Below are positions 51,563-61,993 of a stretch of DNA of 64,000 nucleotides, in pieces. The stretch lies in assembly GCF_000422505.1 (NCBI RefSeq), contig NZ_AULX01000012.1, forward strand, positions 1-64,000. The letters run 5' to 3'. The translations under genes were made by a program, and so were the position numbers. The number at the start of each line of letters is the position of its first letter. Position 1 is the first letter of the stretch. This DNA is from Paenibacillus pinihumi DSM 23905 = JCM 16419. GTDB taxonomy: Bacteria > Bacillota > Bacilli > Paenibacillales > Paenibacillaceae. The notes under the pieces were generated by a model. The model saw only the letters and a program-made list of their open reading frames with translations. It searched no databases and was not told where the DNA came from.

Positions 51563-52744
51563 ATGACGACATTCCAGCGGGTTCATCTCGTTGTACTGGA
51601 TTCAGCGGGTATCGGCGAAGCGCCGGATGCCGCTGATTTTGACGATTATGGTGTGGATACACTCGGACATATCGCCGAGGCGACAGACGGCTTGAATATG
51701 CCGCATATGGGGCGGCTGGGCCTGTCCAATATTAAGGATATTCAAGGAATTGCCAAGGCAGACACGCCGCTGGCATATTATACGAAAATGCAGGAGGCCT
51801 CCAGCGGCAAGGATACGATGACCGGCCACTGGGAGATTATGGGCCTTAGAATTGATACGCCCTTCCGGGTCTTTCCGGACGGGTTCCCGGATGAGCTGAT
51901 CGCCAGGATTGAGGAGCACACCGGACGCAAGGTCATTGGCAACAAGCCGGCCAGCGGGACGGAAATCATAGACGAACTGGGCGGGGAGCAGCTGAAGACA
52001 GGTGCTCTGATTGTCTATACGTCTGCGGATTCAGTTCTCCAAATTGCGGCGCATGAGGAAATTGTCCCGCTGCAGGAGCTGTACGCCATCTGTGAATATT
52101 GCCGGGAGATTACGCGGGAAGACCCGTATATGCTCGGCCGGATTATTGCCCGCCCGTTCATCGGCAAGCCCGGGGCTTTTGAACGGACGTCCAACCGGCA
52201 TGATTATGCGCTCAAGCCATTTGGCCGTACGGTCATGAATGAGCTGCAGGACGCCGGGCTTGACGTAATTGCGCTTGGCAAAATCAATGATATCTATGAC
52301 GGGGAGGGTGTGACCCGGACGGTTCGCACCAAGTCCAACGCCGACGGCATGGACCAGTTGATCAAGGTGCTGGATGAGTCGTTTAAGGGACTGAGCTTTC
52401 TGAATCTGGTCGATTTTGATGCCGTTTATGGACATCGCCGCGACCCTCAAGGCTACGGTCAGGCGCTGGAAGAATACGATGCGCGGCTTCCTGAGGTGCT
52501 GGAGAAGCTAAGCGGGGATGACCTGCTCATCATTACGGCGGATCACGGTAATGACCCGACCTACAGAGGTACAGATCATACGCGTGAGTATGTCCCGCTG
52601 CTTGTGTATTCCCCGCGCTTCAAGAACGGCGGCCAAGAGCTGCCGCTGCGAAGCACATTTGCCGATATTGGCGCGACAGTAGCCGACAATTTCGGGGTGA
52701 AGCTGCCGGAGCATGGCACAAGCTTTTTGAATGAGTTGAAGTAA
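51563..52744 (+). CDS. deoB: Phosphopentomutase
   Basis: A 393-residue alkaline-phosphatase-superfamily enzyme converting (deoxy)ribose-1-phosphate to the 5-phosphate. N-terminal [33 protein letters not shown] carries the metal Asp; [12 protein letters not shown] contains the phosphorylated Thr; [26 protein letters not shown] holds the second metal site. AAAGGAG precedes the ATG. It sits between cdd and pdp, supplying DeoC with substrate. Confidence 0.96.
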   Translation: MTTFQRVHLVVLDSAGIGEAPDAADFDDYGVDTLGHIAEATDGLNMPHMGRLGLSNIKDIQGIAKADTPLAYYTKMQEASSGKDTMTGHWEIMGLRIDTPFRVFPDGFPDELIARIEEHTGRKVIGNKPASGTEIIDELGGEQLKTGALIVYTSADSVLQIAAHEEIVPLQELYAICEYCREITREDPYMLGRIIARPFIGKPGAFERTSNRHDYALKPFGRTVMNELQDAGLDVIALGKINDIYDGEGVTRTVRTKSNADGMDQLIKVLDESFKGLSFLNLVDFDAVYGHRRDPQGYGQALEEYDARLPEVLEKLSGDDLLIITADHGNDPTYRGTDHTREYVPLLVYSPRFKNGGQELPLRSTFADIGATVADNFGVKLPEHGTSFLNELK

Positions 52745-52758
52745 AAGGAGGCATCCCC

Positions 52759-54060
52759 ATGAGAATGGTCGATCTGATCCAGAAGAAGCGGGACGGCCGC
52801 GAGCTGTCCACAGAGGAAATCAATTTCATTATCGGCGGATATACGAAGGATCAAATTCCCGATTACCAGGTCAGCGCTTTTGCCATGGCAGTATTCTTTC
52901 AGGACATGACGGAGCGGGAACGGGCAGATCTGACCATGGCGATGGTGCACTCCGGTGACACGATCGACCTGTCAGCGATTGAAGGCGTGAAGGTCGATAA
53001 GCATTCAACCGGGGGAGTCGGAGATACGACGACCCTGGTACTGGCGCCTCTTGTGGCTGCCCTGGATATCCCGGTAGCGAAGATGTCGGGCCGGGGGCTT
53101 GGGCATACAGGCGGCACGGTCGACAAGCTGGAGGCGATATCCGGCTTTCATGTCGAGATTGGGACTGAAGAGTTCGTGGAGCTTGTCAACAAGAACAAGA
53201 TCGCCGTCGTCGGACAATCCGGCAATCTTACTCCTGCGGACAAGAAGCTGTACGCCTTGCGGGATGTAACTGCGACAGTGGAGTCGATCCCGCTTATCGC
53301 CAGCTCCATTATGAGCAAGAAGATTGCAGCCGGTTCCGATGCCATTGTGCTTGATGTGAAGACCGGCGCAGGCGCCTTCATGAAGACTGTAGAGGATGCA
53401 GAGGAGCTGGCAAGGGCGATGGTTGGCATCGGCAACCGTGTCGGACGCAAGACAATGGCGGTCATCTCCGATATGAGCCAGCCGCTCGGATATGCAATCG
53501 GCAATGCGCTTGAAGTGAAGGAAGCCATCGAGACGCTGCAGGGCAAGGGTCCGAAGGATCTGGAAGAACTGTGCCTGGCGCTTGGACGGCAGATGGTGTA
53601 TCTTGCAGGCAAGGCCGCATCGCTGGAGGATGCCGAGGAGCTGCTTAAGGAAGCGATCCGCAGCGGTAAGGCGCTGGAGAAATTCAAGGTATTCGTAGCC
53701 AGCCAGGGTGGCGATCCCTCGATCGTTGATCATCCGGAGAAGCTGCCGCAGGCGGCCCATCAAATTGAAGTCAAGGCGCACACAGACGGCTTCGTAGCCG
53801 GCATTGTAGCCGATGAGATCGGGCGAGCCGCGATGCTGCTGGGGGCCGGAAGGGCAACCAAAGATTCGCAGATTGACCTGGCGGTCGGCATTATGCTGAA
53901 CCGGAAGGTCGGGGATGCGGTGCAGGCAGGAGAGCCGCTGGCAACGATTCATGCGAATACAGAAGATGTTGCTGAGGTTGCCGAGCTGATCCGCGCCAAT
54001 ATTCATATTCGTGACCATGCAGAAGCACCGGTATTGGTATATGCGGAAATAACGGAATAG
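52759..54060 (+). CDS. pdp: Pyrimidine-nucleoside phosphorylase
   Basis: A 433-residue phosphorylase. N-terminal [29 protein letters not shown]; the family signature is [39 protein letters not shown] and [24 protein letters not shown] match Pdp. It splits uridine and thymidine to base and (deoxy)ribose-1-phosphate, the entry step for deoB and deoC. AAAGGAGG precedes the ATG, 14 bases after deoB. It ends at the terminator at 54074. Confidence 0.96.
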   Translation: MRMVDLIQKKRDGRELSTEEINFIIGGYTKDQIPDYQVSAFAMAVFFQDMTERERADLTMAMVHSGDTIDLSAIEGVKVDKHSTGGVGDTTTLVLAPLVAALDIPVAKMSGRGLGHTGGTVDKLEAISGFHVEIGTEEFVELVNKNKIAVVGQSGNLTPADKKLYALRDVTATVESIPLIASSIMSKKIAAGSDAIVLDVKTGAGAFMKTVEDAEELARAMVGIGNRVGRKTMAVISDMSQPLGYAIGNALEVKEAIETLQGKGPKDLEELCLALGRQMVYLAGKAASLEDAEELLKEAIRSGKALEKFKVFVASQGGDPSIVDHPEKLPQAAHQIEVKAHTDGFVAGIVADEIGRAAMLLGAGRATKDSQIDLAVGIMLNRKVGDAVQAGEPLATIHANTEDVAEVAELIRANIHIRDHAEAPVLVYAEITE

Positions 54061-54073
54061 GAGTTTTACCGGG

Positions 54074-54114
54074 AAGGAGTATCCCTGTCTTTAAGGCGGG
54101 GGTGCTCCTTTTTT
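54074..54114 (+). terminator. Terminator of the nucleoside operon
   Basis: AAGGAG with TATCCC (54074-54085) pairs with GGGGTGCTCCTT (to 54110), followed by TTTT. Confidence 0.82.
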
Positions 54115-54369
54115 GTGCTTCAGGAAGTTGACTGGAGCTGCCCGGCGGCAAAGGGGATGGTTGTATAGGTTTGGTATAGGTCGGATTGCTATACTTCCTC
54201 TGAGAGAATAAAGTCAAAATCTGTCGGTTGTTGTCAGGCGGATTACTATGCTATTCATCGGAAAAAGGGGGCACACAGGCACATCAGGAAGAGAATCAGC
54301 CGAAGTTTTGGGAAATGAAGCAAGCCGATCGCAAATTTGCAAATGGTCAAGAAGGGAAGGGTTAGAAGT

Positions 54370-57300
54370 ATGAGAGTACAATGCCAATCGGATTGGTTTA
54401 AGCGGCTGGCTCTGCTGTTGGTTGTAACTATGATGGCCTCCAGCTTGTCTGCGGCCTGGAGTCCTCGCTATGCGTCTGCTGCCGCCGGGCCGGAGTTGTC
54501 AGACCTGGGCAAGGTTATTTATGGCGGAGGGCATAATCCGGTCACGCTGGCCCCGGATGTGAAGGTTAACGGAGATGGCACATTCTCCGGCGGCTTCATT
54601 AAATTCAAGGTGGAAGACGCGAAGCCAAGCGAGAATTTGTCTGTTAAACGGGTACAGGACCCGGACAAGACAGCAGGTGCGATTTCAATCGTAGGGGACG
54701 CTGTGTATCTTGGCAATGGCACAGTTGCCAAGCAGGTGGGTTCGATCAACTCCGTAAATAACGGGCAGGGAGGCAAAGAGCTTCAGATAGATTTTGCCAC
54801 TCCGCTGGTGAACGGGGATTTTGAGCGCGGCTCTGATTTCGGATGGACGATTACAAAGTCCAAAGTAACTCTGGGCGCTCTGGCGTCTAAAACCCAAGGG
54901 AAGCCGGTAACGGTTTCCGGCACTGGTCCTTATACCGTTTCCGGAAATGTTGTGAATAATGGAGCACCAAAACCATATTCTTTTTCTACCGACTTTAATT
55001 ACAGTCCTTCGGTACCCGGCGGCAGGGCATCCTGGGGAAACGAGGGTGTGGAACGAAATTTGAATGGTGCAGGTAATTTCAACGCCACTGTGAATACCGA
55101 GAATGACAACAAGATTCTCAGACTGTGGTTCTCAGGCAACCTTGTGAGCGGTTCAAATGCGAACAATGCATACGGAACTGTATTTGGCCCTGATGCCGTA
55201 AGCACCCCGTTTGAAGCTTCAGCCGGGGAAAGCCTGGCTTTTGACTGGAAGGCTGAAAACGGCGGAGACGACTATGAAGTATACGGCTTTCTGTATAATG
55301 TGGATACCGAGCAATATACAGAGCTGATGTACGGGCGGGGATTTAAGCAAAATTGGACGACCTCCCGCGGGATCATCCCGGCTGACGGCAACTACCAGTT
55401 CAGATTTGTGGCGGGATCCTATGACAGAACAGGCGGTTATGCGCTAGGGGCTTCCTTGTACATTGACAATGTGCGTGTGCTTAGCAATTCGGTCACTAAA
55501 CTGGTTGTACAGGATGTTGCCAAGCTCGTCAGCTACGAGAATACATCTGTAACTGAAGGCGGACAACGCAAAATTAGTGTTACCTTGCAGGATGCTGAAC
55601 TGGATAAGGATACGGGCTTGATACTCGTTGATCTTGTAGCAACAGGTCCTTTGAGCAATAAGCTGAGTGAAATTATCAATGCCGGTCTGGATGAGAGTGA
55701 GTATACACCTTCCAGATGGGCCGAACTGCAAAAGGCTATAACAGATGCGCAAACGGTGCTGTCCAATCCCGATGCAACCCAGGAGCAGGTGAATGAAGCG
55801 CTTGGCAAGCTGAATACTGCCAAGGATACGCTGGTAGACAAGGCTGACCTGCAAGCGAAGCAGTCTGAAATTGCTGCAGAAGCCCTGAACGGGAACCACT
55901 ATACACAGGGCAGCTGGACGGCGCTTGAGGCAGCGCAGGCAGCGGCGGCTCAAGCCCTGGCAGATGCGAATGTCTCGCAAAAAGAGGTTGATGCTATACT
56001 GGCCGAATTGACGGCTGCAAGGGCAGCGCTGGTAGTTAAGAAGGAACTGCAAGACCGGGTAACTGCCATTGGCAACGAGAACCTGGCAGAAGCGGACTAC
56101 AAGCCGGAGAACTGGCAGAAGCTTCAGAACGCACTTGCCGAGGCTAATCATGTATTGAGCAATCGTGATGCTGCGCCATCCGATATTAATGCTGCGCTTG
56201 CCAAGCTGGATGCAGCCAGAGCCAGTCTGGTAGACAAGGCGGCCCTGCAAAGTCGTACGGATGATCTGCACAAGCTGAAGCCGAATCAGTATGATGCGGA
56301 CAGATGGGAGTCTATGAAGTCTGCGCTGGATGCGGCAGATGCTGTTCTGGCTAATGACAAAGCTACCCAAACCGAGGCGGATGCAGCGCTGGACAGACTG
56401 AATGAGGTGAAAGCAGTTCTGGTAGACAAGACTGCACTGCAAGAACGTGTTGCTGAGCTGAAGCCGTTGAATCCGGATGATTACACACCGGAGAACTTCC
56501 AGCTTCTGCAGGATGCAATGGATGATGCGGAAGCGGTGCTGGACGATCCTGAGGCGACTCAGGTTGATGTGAAAGATGCCCTGAGCAAGCTGAATGCTGC
56601 CCGCCAAGGGCTGGTAGACAAGGACGGATTGAGCGGAGCCAAAAACCGCATTGAGGCTGAAAGCCTGAATCCGGAGCATTATACGCAGACAAGCTGGAAT
56701 GCCTTGCAGCAGCAGCTTAATGATGCCCAGGCAGTACTGGACAACGATGATGCGACCCAAAGAGCAGTTGATGCTGCCAAAGCGAGCCTGAACGCGGCGA
56801 GAGACGCGCTGGTGAACAAGCATGCCTTGCAGCAGAAAACAGATGAGGTAAACGAATTGCAGGAAGCGGACTACTTGCCGGCCAATTGGACGGTGCTTCA
56901 GGAAGCATTGGCTGGTGCGGAGCAGGTGCTGAACAACCCTTCTGCATCTCAGCAGCAAATTGATGCTGCACTGGCACACTTGAAAGCCGCACGTGAAGCA
57001 CTGGTTGACAGAGAGGCGCTTCAAGCGAAGGTAGATGAAGTTGAGACGCTGGAAGAGGCGGACTATGCTCCGGAGGCCTGGCAGACGCTTGAAGAAGCTC
57101 TGGCAGAAGCCCATGCTGTACTGAATGATCCGAATACGACTCAGGTTGCTGCCGATGCGGCACGGGAGAAACTGGATGCTGCCCGCCTTGCCCTGGTAGA
57201 CAAGACGGAGCTGCAAGCCAAATACGATGAGATTATCGCTGAGAAGCTGACACGGGCCAGTTACTCGACTGACAGCTGGAGAGCGCTTGAAGCAGCATTG

Positions 57301-58806
57301 GCTGAGGCGAAAATCGTGCTGGACAAGGCCAACCCTGTCCCAGCCGAAGTGGCGGCTGCTCTCAGCAAATTGAAAGAAGCAAGAGAGGGCTTGAAGCCTG
57401 CGCCATATTACCCTTCAGGACCGTCTGTGCCAACCAACAGCAATTCGAATCCGAATAACAATGGCGGCAAACAGATCATTACAGTTGATGTAGTGACGGG
57501 GGCGGAGAATGAGGATGGCGCAGTCCAGGTTGATCTGGAGCGCACCAAGCATGAAGACGGCAGACTGACTGATCAGGTGACGCTGACATCTGAGAAAGTA
57601 CAGGCCGCAGCTGACAAGGCGGCAGGCCAGCCAGAGAAGACTGTCCGCATTGTTCTGCCGGATGCCAAGGATGAGGTAAGCGAGGTTAAGGTCGATGTGC
57701 CTTCGTCTGTAATCAGCATTTTGAAAAACAGCCAGCTCGATTTGGAGATTGATTCGAGCAACGGTACAGTCAAGCTGCCAAGCAGTTCTTTGGAAGGTGT
57801 AGGCGATGCAATCTATTTCCGCCTGACCCCGGTCAAAGATGAGAAGCAGCGTGGCGATCTTGAGCAGCGCGTGGCGACTTCTGAGGAGGTTCAGCAGCTC
57901 GCAGGAACAGATAAAGTGAAGGTCGTATCCCGTCCTGTGAAGATGGAGTCGAACCTCACAGATCGTCCGGTTACCGTAACTTTGCCGCTTACAGGTGTCA
58001 AATTGCCAAGCGGTTCTGCAGAGCGTGCAGCGTTCCTCAAGGAACTGGCTGTATATATCGAGCATGAAAATGGCGGGAAATCCCTGGTTGAGCCTGAGAT
58101 TGTAACGCTGGAGAATGGTGAGCAGGCGCTGAGATTTGCTACCGACAAGTTCGGCACGCTCTCCATTGTGCACCGCGAAGCTGATGATGCGGGCACACAT
58201 AAGGCTTATATTCATGCTTACCCGGATGGGAAGTTCCGTCCGGACCAAAGCGTGACCCGTGCTGAAATGGCCGCTATGCTGGTCAGACTGAGCGGGTTTG
58301 AGGACAATGAGCTGAAAGGCAAAGCGTTCGCGGATGTATCTTCCGCACACTGGGCCAGCAAGCTGATCGTCCAGGCCAGCGATGCAGACCTGATGAAGGG
58401 CTATACGGATGGCAGCTTTAAGCCGGACGGCAGCATTACCCGCGCTGAGATGGCAGCTGTAATTTACAATCAGCTGAAGCTTGCCAAATCGGACGAAACA
58501 GTCGGCTTTGCAGATGTGTCTGATGCACATTGGGCTAGCGGCATGATTGCGGCAATTAAGGGGACAGGCCTGATGCCGGCTCTTGCAGACGGAACATTCA
58601 AGCCAGGCCAGGAGCTGACTCGTGCTGAAGCGGTGACGATTCTGAACCGTCTATTCAACCGCGGACCGCTGTATGGGATGCCAACGCCAAGCTGGCCGGA
58701 TGCTAATGCCAGTCACCCGGCATACTTTGATATTGAAGAAGCTTCTACGGATCACGGCTATATGTCCCGTGAAGAAGGCGGAGAGCTGTGGACTGCCCAT
58801 AAATAA
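54370..58806 (+). CDS. Large SLH-anchored surface protein with nine FIVAR repeats
   Basis: A 1478-residue exported protein. The signal peptide (about residues 1-39) ends near YASAAAG. Residues about 40-430 form beta-rich domains with a carbohydrate-binding-like segment (VNGDFERGSDFGWTITKS, YGRGFKQNWTTSRG). Residues about 432-1009 are nine FIVAR-type helical repeats of 63-66 residues, each with YxxxxW/F and a terminal LVDK. A Pro/Asn linker (YPSGPSVPTNSNSNP) and a beta domain follow. Three SLH repeats start near 1278 (HAYPDGKFRPDQSVTRAEMAAMLVRLS). ATG 54370 lies 8 bases after GAAGGGAAGGG; a TTG 33 bases upstream is unlikely. Likely a wall-attached adhesin or polysaccharide-binding protein; no catalytic motif is seen. 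Confidence 0.88.
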   Translation: MRVQCQSDWFKRLALLLVVTMMASSLSAAWSPRYASAAAGPELSDLGKVIYGGGHNPVTLAPDVKVNGDGTFSGGFIKFKVEDAKPSENLSVKRVQDPDKTAGAISIVGDAVYLGNGTVAKQVGSINSVNNGQGGKELQIDFATPLVNGDFERGSDFGWTITKSKVTLGALASKTQGKPVTVSGTGPYTVSGNVVNNGAPKPYSFSTDFNYSPSVPGGRASWGNEGVERNLNGAGNFNATVNTENDNKILRLWFSGNLVSGSNANNAYGTVFGPDAVSTPFEASAGESLAFDWKAENGGDDYEVYGFLYNVDTEQYTELMYGRGFKQNWTTSRGIIPADGNYQFRFVAGSYDRTGGYALGASLYIDNVRVLSNSVTKLVVQDVAKLVSYENTSVTEGGQRKISVTLQDAELDKDTGLILVDLVATGPLSNKLSEIINAGLDESEYTPSRWAELQKAITDAQTVLSNPDATQEQVNEALGKLNTAKDTLVDKADLQAKQSEIAAEALNGNHYTQGSWTALEAAQAAAAQALADANVSQKEVDAILAELTAARAALVVKKELQDRVTAIGNENLAEADYKPENWQKLQNALAEANHVLSNRDAAPSDINAALAKLDAARASLVDKAALQSRTDDLHKLKPNQYDADRWESMKSALDAADAVLANDKATQTEADAALDRLNEVKAVLVDKTALQERVAELKPLNPDDYTPENFQLLQDAMDDAEAVLDDPEATQVDVKDALSKLNAARQGLVDKDGLSGAKNRIEAESLNPEHYTQTSWNALQQQLNDAQAVLDNDDATQRAVDAAKASLNAARDALVNKHALQQKTDEVNELQEADYLPANWTVLQEALAGAEQVLNNPSASQQQIDAALAHLKAAREALVDREALQAKVDEVETLEEADYAPEAWQTLEEALAEAHAVLNDPNTTQVAADAAREKLDAARLALVDKTELQAKYDEIIAEKLTRASYSTDSWRALEAALAEAKIVLDKANPVPAEVAAALSKLKEAREGLKPAPYYPSGPSVPTNSNSNPNNNGGKQIITVDVVTGAENEDGAVQVDLERTKHEDGRLTDQVTLTSEKVQAAADKAAGQPEKTVRIVLPDAKDEVSEVKVDVPSSVISILKNSQLDLEIDSSNGTVKLPSSSLEGVGDAIYFRLTPVKDEKQRGDLEQRVATSEEVQQLAGTDKVKVVSRPVKMESNLTDRPVTVTLPLTGVKLPSGSAERAAFLKELAVYIEHENGGKSLVEPEIVTLENGEQALRFATDKFGTLSIVHREADDAGTHKAYIHAYPDGKFRPDQSVTRAEMAAMLVRLSGFEDNELKGKAFADVSSAHWASKLIVQASDADLMKGYTDGSFKPDGSITRAEMAAVIYNQLKLAKSDETVGFADVSDAHWASGMIAAIKGTGLMPALADGTFKPGQELTRAEAVTILNRLFNRGPLYGMPTPSWPDANASHPAYFDIEEASTDHGYMSREEGGELWTAHK
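55663..57396 (+). repeat. Tandem FIVAR repeats (nine copies) inside the SLH protein gene
   Basis: Repeats of about 190-198 bp. The anchors read YTPSRW, YTQGSW, YKPENW, YDADRW, YTPENF, YTQTSW, YLPANW, YAPEAW and YSTDSW. Repeated DNA with moderate divergence suggests old duplications that could recombine. Confidence 0.8.
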
Positions 58807-58820
58807 GTAACCTTAATTTA

Positions 58821-58847
58821 CCCCGCCATCTGGCGGGGATTTTTTTA
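58821..58847 (+). terminator. Terminator after the FIVAR/SLH protein
   Basis: CCCCGCCA, loop TC, TGGCGGGG, then ATTTTTTT. Confidence 0.9.
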
Positions 58848-58893
58848 ATTTCATTTCTGCGGAATATAGGCAAGAAGGTTTTTCTTTTGAATG

Positions 58894-59051
58894 GAATCGA
58901 TTAAAATATATAGCAGCTGCCTTTTTTTGGGCAGATGAGTCTAACCCGTTATTATAGACGCAAGCGAACAATTTATAGATTATAGATGGGAAAACTAGGC
59001 ATCGTTTTTATTTAATGATAGACTACATATAGCAATTCCAGAATCGATTAA
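58894..59051 (+). repeat. Direct repeat GAATCGATTAA before the BTAD regulator
   Basis: GAATCGATTAA occurs at 58894-58904 and 59041-59051, 147 bp apart, in the 291-base gap ahead of the regulator. It may be a binding site; nothing else was seen in the gap. Confidence 0.35.
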
Positions 59052-59097
59052 TTCATGCTAAATCAGGAAGATTAGATAGCAAGGTAGGGATAATCGA

Positions 59098-60246
59098 ATG
59101 AGAGCGATACTGGTCGATGACGAGAAATTGGCGTTAATGCAATTAAAAAGAACGCTGGAGAAGGTTGTGGAAAATGTCGAGGTTGCCGGCATGTATACCA
59201 ACCCGCTTCAGGTCATTGACATGGTCAAAAAGCTGAAGCCGGACGTCGTCTTTCTGGATATTAATATGCCGGAAATTAATGGCCTGGAGATGGGCGAGCA
59301 GATTCAGGCCCAATTGCCGTCTGTTGAAATCGTCTTTGTAACAGGCTATGACCAATATGCAGTACAGGCATTCGAGCTATGCGCGCTGGACTATGTTTTG
59401 AAGCCGGTTCATCCGGAACGGCTTCACAAGACGATGGAGCGTCTGAGAACGCGCCTGAATACGCCGAAGACAGAGCAGGTTCACAATGTACAGCCAATTC
59501 TAACCTGCTTTCAGAGTATGCAGCTCCAGCTCCCCGGGCAGGAGCCTGCGACAATCAAATGGCGCACAACAAAAGCGCAGGAGTTGTTTGCCTATCTGCT
59601 TTACAACCGGGATAAGATGGTCAACCGTGATTTGCTGATTGAGCTGCTATGGCCGGATTGTGATACGGAGCGCGGAGCAACACAGCTGTATACAACGATT
59701 TATTTGATTCGTCGTATGCTCAAGACGATGGATCTAAATATTTCAATTACCAAAGGCCGGCTGGATGCAGGCTATAAGCTGGATATAGGCGATGTACGGA
59801 TTGATACGGAGGAATGGGAGCAGCAGCTAAAGCTTCTGCCACCGCTTGGCAGGGATACAGCAGAGCAATATGAGCGGGTACTGGGCCTGTATAAGGGCGA
59901 TTATTTCGGTGAGTACGGCTACTTGTGGGCTGAGCATGAGCGGGAGCGGCTGCGTCGTCTGTGGCTGCATCACATCCATCGTCTGACTGAATTTTATACC
60001 GGCCATCGGCTCTTTACTTCGGCAGTAAGGATGAACCTTATGGTGCAGCAGCTTTACCCGCTGGAAGAAGAGAGTTATTTTAATCTGATGAAATTGTATG
60101 CGGAAGCAGGTAACCGGCCGGCGGTAGAAGAACAGTATTGGCTGCTCAGCTCACGCCTCGAACTCGAAATGGAGCTCTCAATCAGTGATCCGATTGTCCA
60201 GTGGTATGAGAAATGGCAGCGGGGACCGGGTATTGCCCAACGTTAG
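59098..60246 (+). CDS. Response regulator with receiver, wHTH and BTAD domains
   Basis: A 382-residue regulator. Receiver residues 1-120 (AILVDDEKLALMQLKRTLEKV, phospho-Asp in DVVFLDINMPEINGLEMGEQ, VTGYDQYAVQAF, DYVLKPVHPERL). A winged-helix region about 150-235 (RTTKAQELFAYLLYNRDKMVNRDLLIELLWPD, IYLIRRMLKTM). A bacterial transcriptional activation domain about 240-375 (DTEEWEQQLKLL, LWAEHERERLRRLWLHHIHRLTEFY). No histidine kinase gene is adjacent. It follows the large SLH protein, a possible target. AGGGA precedes the ATG. Confidence 0.88.
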   Translation: MRAILVDDEKLALMQLKRTLEKVVENVEVAGMYTNPLQVIDMVKKLKPDVVFLDINMPEINGLEMGEQIQAQLPSVEIVFVTGYDQYAVQAFELCALDYVLKPVHPERLHKTMERLRTRLNTPKTEQVHNVQPILTCFQSMQLQLPGQEPATIKWRTTKAQELFAYLLYNRDKMVNRDLLIELLWPDCDTERGATQLYTTIYLIRRMLKTMDLNISITKGRLDAGYKLDIGDVRIDTEEWEQQLKLLPPLGRDTAEQYERVLGLYKGDYFGEYGYLWAEHERERLRRLWLHHIHRLTEFYTGHRLFTSAVRMNLMVQQLYPLEEESYFNLMKLYAEAGNRPAVEEQYWLLSSRLELEMELSISDPIVQWYEKWQRGPGIAQR

Positions 60247-60308
60247 GGACCGCCATGCTTATTTTTGCGACCGTATGTAGCATGTTTGAATCTTAATAAG
60301 AATAGCCC

Positions 60309-60352
60309 AAGACCGTACCATGCGTGAACCGAGCCTGGCATGATGCGGTCTT
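60309..60352. terminator. Convergent terminator between regulator and methyltransferase
   Basis: AAGACCG (60309-60315) pairs with CGGTCTT (60346-60352), with inner GCATG/CATGC-like pairing. Confidence 0.7.
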
Positions 60353-60368
60353 TGATTATTTCATCGTG

Positions 60369-61052
60369 CTATTCATTATGCTTGCGGGCATAGAAGACAG
60401 CAAATTCGAAATTTTTATATACACAATCCACATCCGTAAAGCCAGCCTGCTTCAACCAGTTCAACTGGGCCTCCGGCTTCGCATTAATATCAAGCTCTCT
60501 CCGCTTTATTGAAGCTTGTATAGAGGCTTCAGCCAATCCGCTGCCGTATACGGATTTCAGCCAGCGTTTGCGGTAATAGGCATCTGCCTGTGGCGTGTGG
60601 CCCGCGGCCTGGTCGGCATTAATAAATGAGCCTCCGTCCTGCAACAGGTGATGAATTCTGAAGAACAGCTGTTGTTTCAATGGATGTGTCAGGTGATGGA
60701 TGGACAAGGACGAGATGACAAAATCATAGGGACCCTGGAAATCATATGCGGTATAATCCGCTACAATATATTCAATATTGGGGTTCTGATGGAAACGGGC
60801 TTGTGCAGCCTCCATCATTTTATCGCTCAGATCAACCAGTGTCAGATGGGCATCCGGGTACTTTTGCAGCACCATGGCAGAGAACAAGCCGGTTCCTGCA
60901 CCCAAATCGAGAATACGGGGGGCCGGGTTATCACTCTCGACGAGCGACAAGGCCATACCATAAAAATCATCAAAGCAAGGGATCAACTGTCTCCGTTCAG
61001 GATCATAGTGACTGGCATTGGAATCAAATAACTGTTTGATATATAAATTCAT
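60369..61052 (-). CDS. Class I SAM-dependent methyltransferase
   Basis: A 227-residue cytoplasmic methyltransferase. Motif I is RILDLGAGTGLFSAMVLQKYPDAHLTLVDLSDKMM, post-motif IEYIVADYTAYDF, motif II YDFVISSLSIHHLTHPLKQQLFFRIHHLLQDGGSFINAD. It resembles the methyltransferase-25 group that acts on small molecules. The start follows GAGGAGG. It stands alone between two regulatory modules, so the substrate is unknown. Confidence 0.88.
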   Translation of the reverse strand: MNLYIKQLFDSNASHYDPERRQLIPCFDDFYGMALSLVESDNPAPRILDLGAGTGLFSAMVLQKYPDAHLTLVDLSDKMMEAAQARFHQNPNIEYIVADYTAYDFQGPYDFVISSLSIHHLTHPLKQQLFFRIHHLLQDGGSFINADQAAGHTPQADAYYRKRWLKSVYGSGLAEASIQASIKRRELDINAKPEAQLNWLKQAGFTDVDCVYKNFEFAVFYARKHNE

Positions 61053-61321
61053 CGCGTCATCCTCCTCAATCAGGTTGCTTTCATTGTAAAGAAGATAAGT
61101 ATGAGAGTGAAATATATAAAAACCATTTACTTTATAGATAATACCTATAAGTGAAATGTGACAAACCGCTTCTTCCGGTTCGGGTTGTTCTGCTTCGCTT
61201 TTTTGCCATGCTTCTGCTAAATAGTTATACTAAAGCCATGGAAAGAAGGAAGCGATATACCGCAGGATTCAAGACAACTCAGGATCGTTTAAATTAAAGA
61301 ATCAAAGGATGAAGACCTGGC

Positions 61322-61993
61322 ATGTATAAAATTTTAGTTATTGAAGATTCTGAAACCATTCGACTGGAATTGGGAGAACTTTTATCCAGGTATGGCTATA
61401 CGGTAGAGGCCCCATGCTCTTTTAACAATATTATTGAATACGTGAATTCGGGAAATCCGGATTTGATTCTTCTGGATATCAACCTGCCTTTTTTTGACGG
61501 GTACTACATTTGCAGAGAAATCCGAAAAAAATCACAAGTGCCCATTATCATTGTGACAAGCAGGGATAGTGAAGCTGACGAGCTGATGAGCATGAATCTG
61601 GGGGCTGATGATTTTATTACAAAGCCGTATAATACACAGATTCTATTGGCAAGAATATTTTCTGTGTTACGGAGGACATACGATCATGTAAAAGATGCAG
61701 ATGTGATAACCTGTAGAGGTTTACAGCTAAATCTGGCTAACGGAAGCATCATGTTTGAGGAAAAGACATTGGAGCTTACAAAAAATGAGCTGAAAGTATT
61801 GGCTTATTTGATAAAAAATAAAGGGAATATTGTGACACGCGAAGAGCTGATGGAATATCTATGGTCCGCGGATTATTTTGCAGATGATAACAGCTTATCC
61901 GTCAATATCACAAGACTCAGGAAAAAGCTGAATGAAATAGGAATTGGAGAAATGATTGAAACAAGGCGGGGATTGGGGTATATACTCGAATGA
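61322..61993 (+). CDS. Response regulator, OmpR/BceR type
   Basis: A 223-residue regulator. The receiver has the acidic pair IEDSE, phospho-Asp in DLILLDINLPFFDGYYICREIRKKS, VTSRDSEADELMSMNLGADDFITKPYN. The C-terminal winged helix reads LTKNELKVLAYLIKNKGNIVTREELMEYLWSADYFADDNSLSVNITRLRKKL. This is the BceR/VraR-like subgroup acting with intramembrane-sensing kinases. Its stop overlaps the kinase start by four bases. A possible dyad target lies at 63173-63192 before the ABC gene. Confidence 0.92.
   Translation: MYKILVIEDSETIRLELGELLSRYGYTVEAPCSFNNIIEYVNSGNPDLILLDINLPFFDGYYICREIRKKSQVPIIIVTSRDSEADELMSMNLGADDFITKPYNTQILLARIFSVLRRTYDHVKDADVITCRGLQLNLANGSIMFEEKTLELTKNELKVLAYLIKNKGNIVTREELMEYLWSADYFADDNSLSVNITRLRKKLNEIGIGEMIETRRGLGYILE

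Noticed and set aside
55444-57216. A 590-codon open frame on the minus strand across the FIVAR repeats.
   Set aside because: It mirrors the sense repeats, is rich in Cys/Arg/Gln with no domain, and has no ribosome site. The sense frame encodes recognised repeats and SLH domains.
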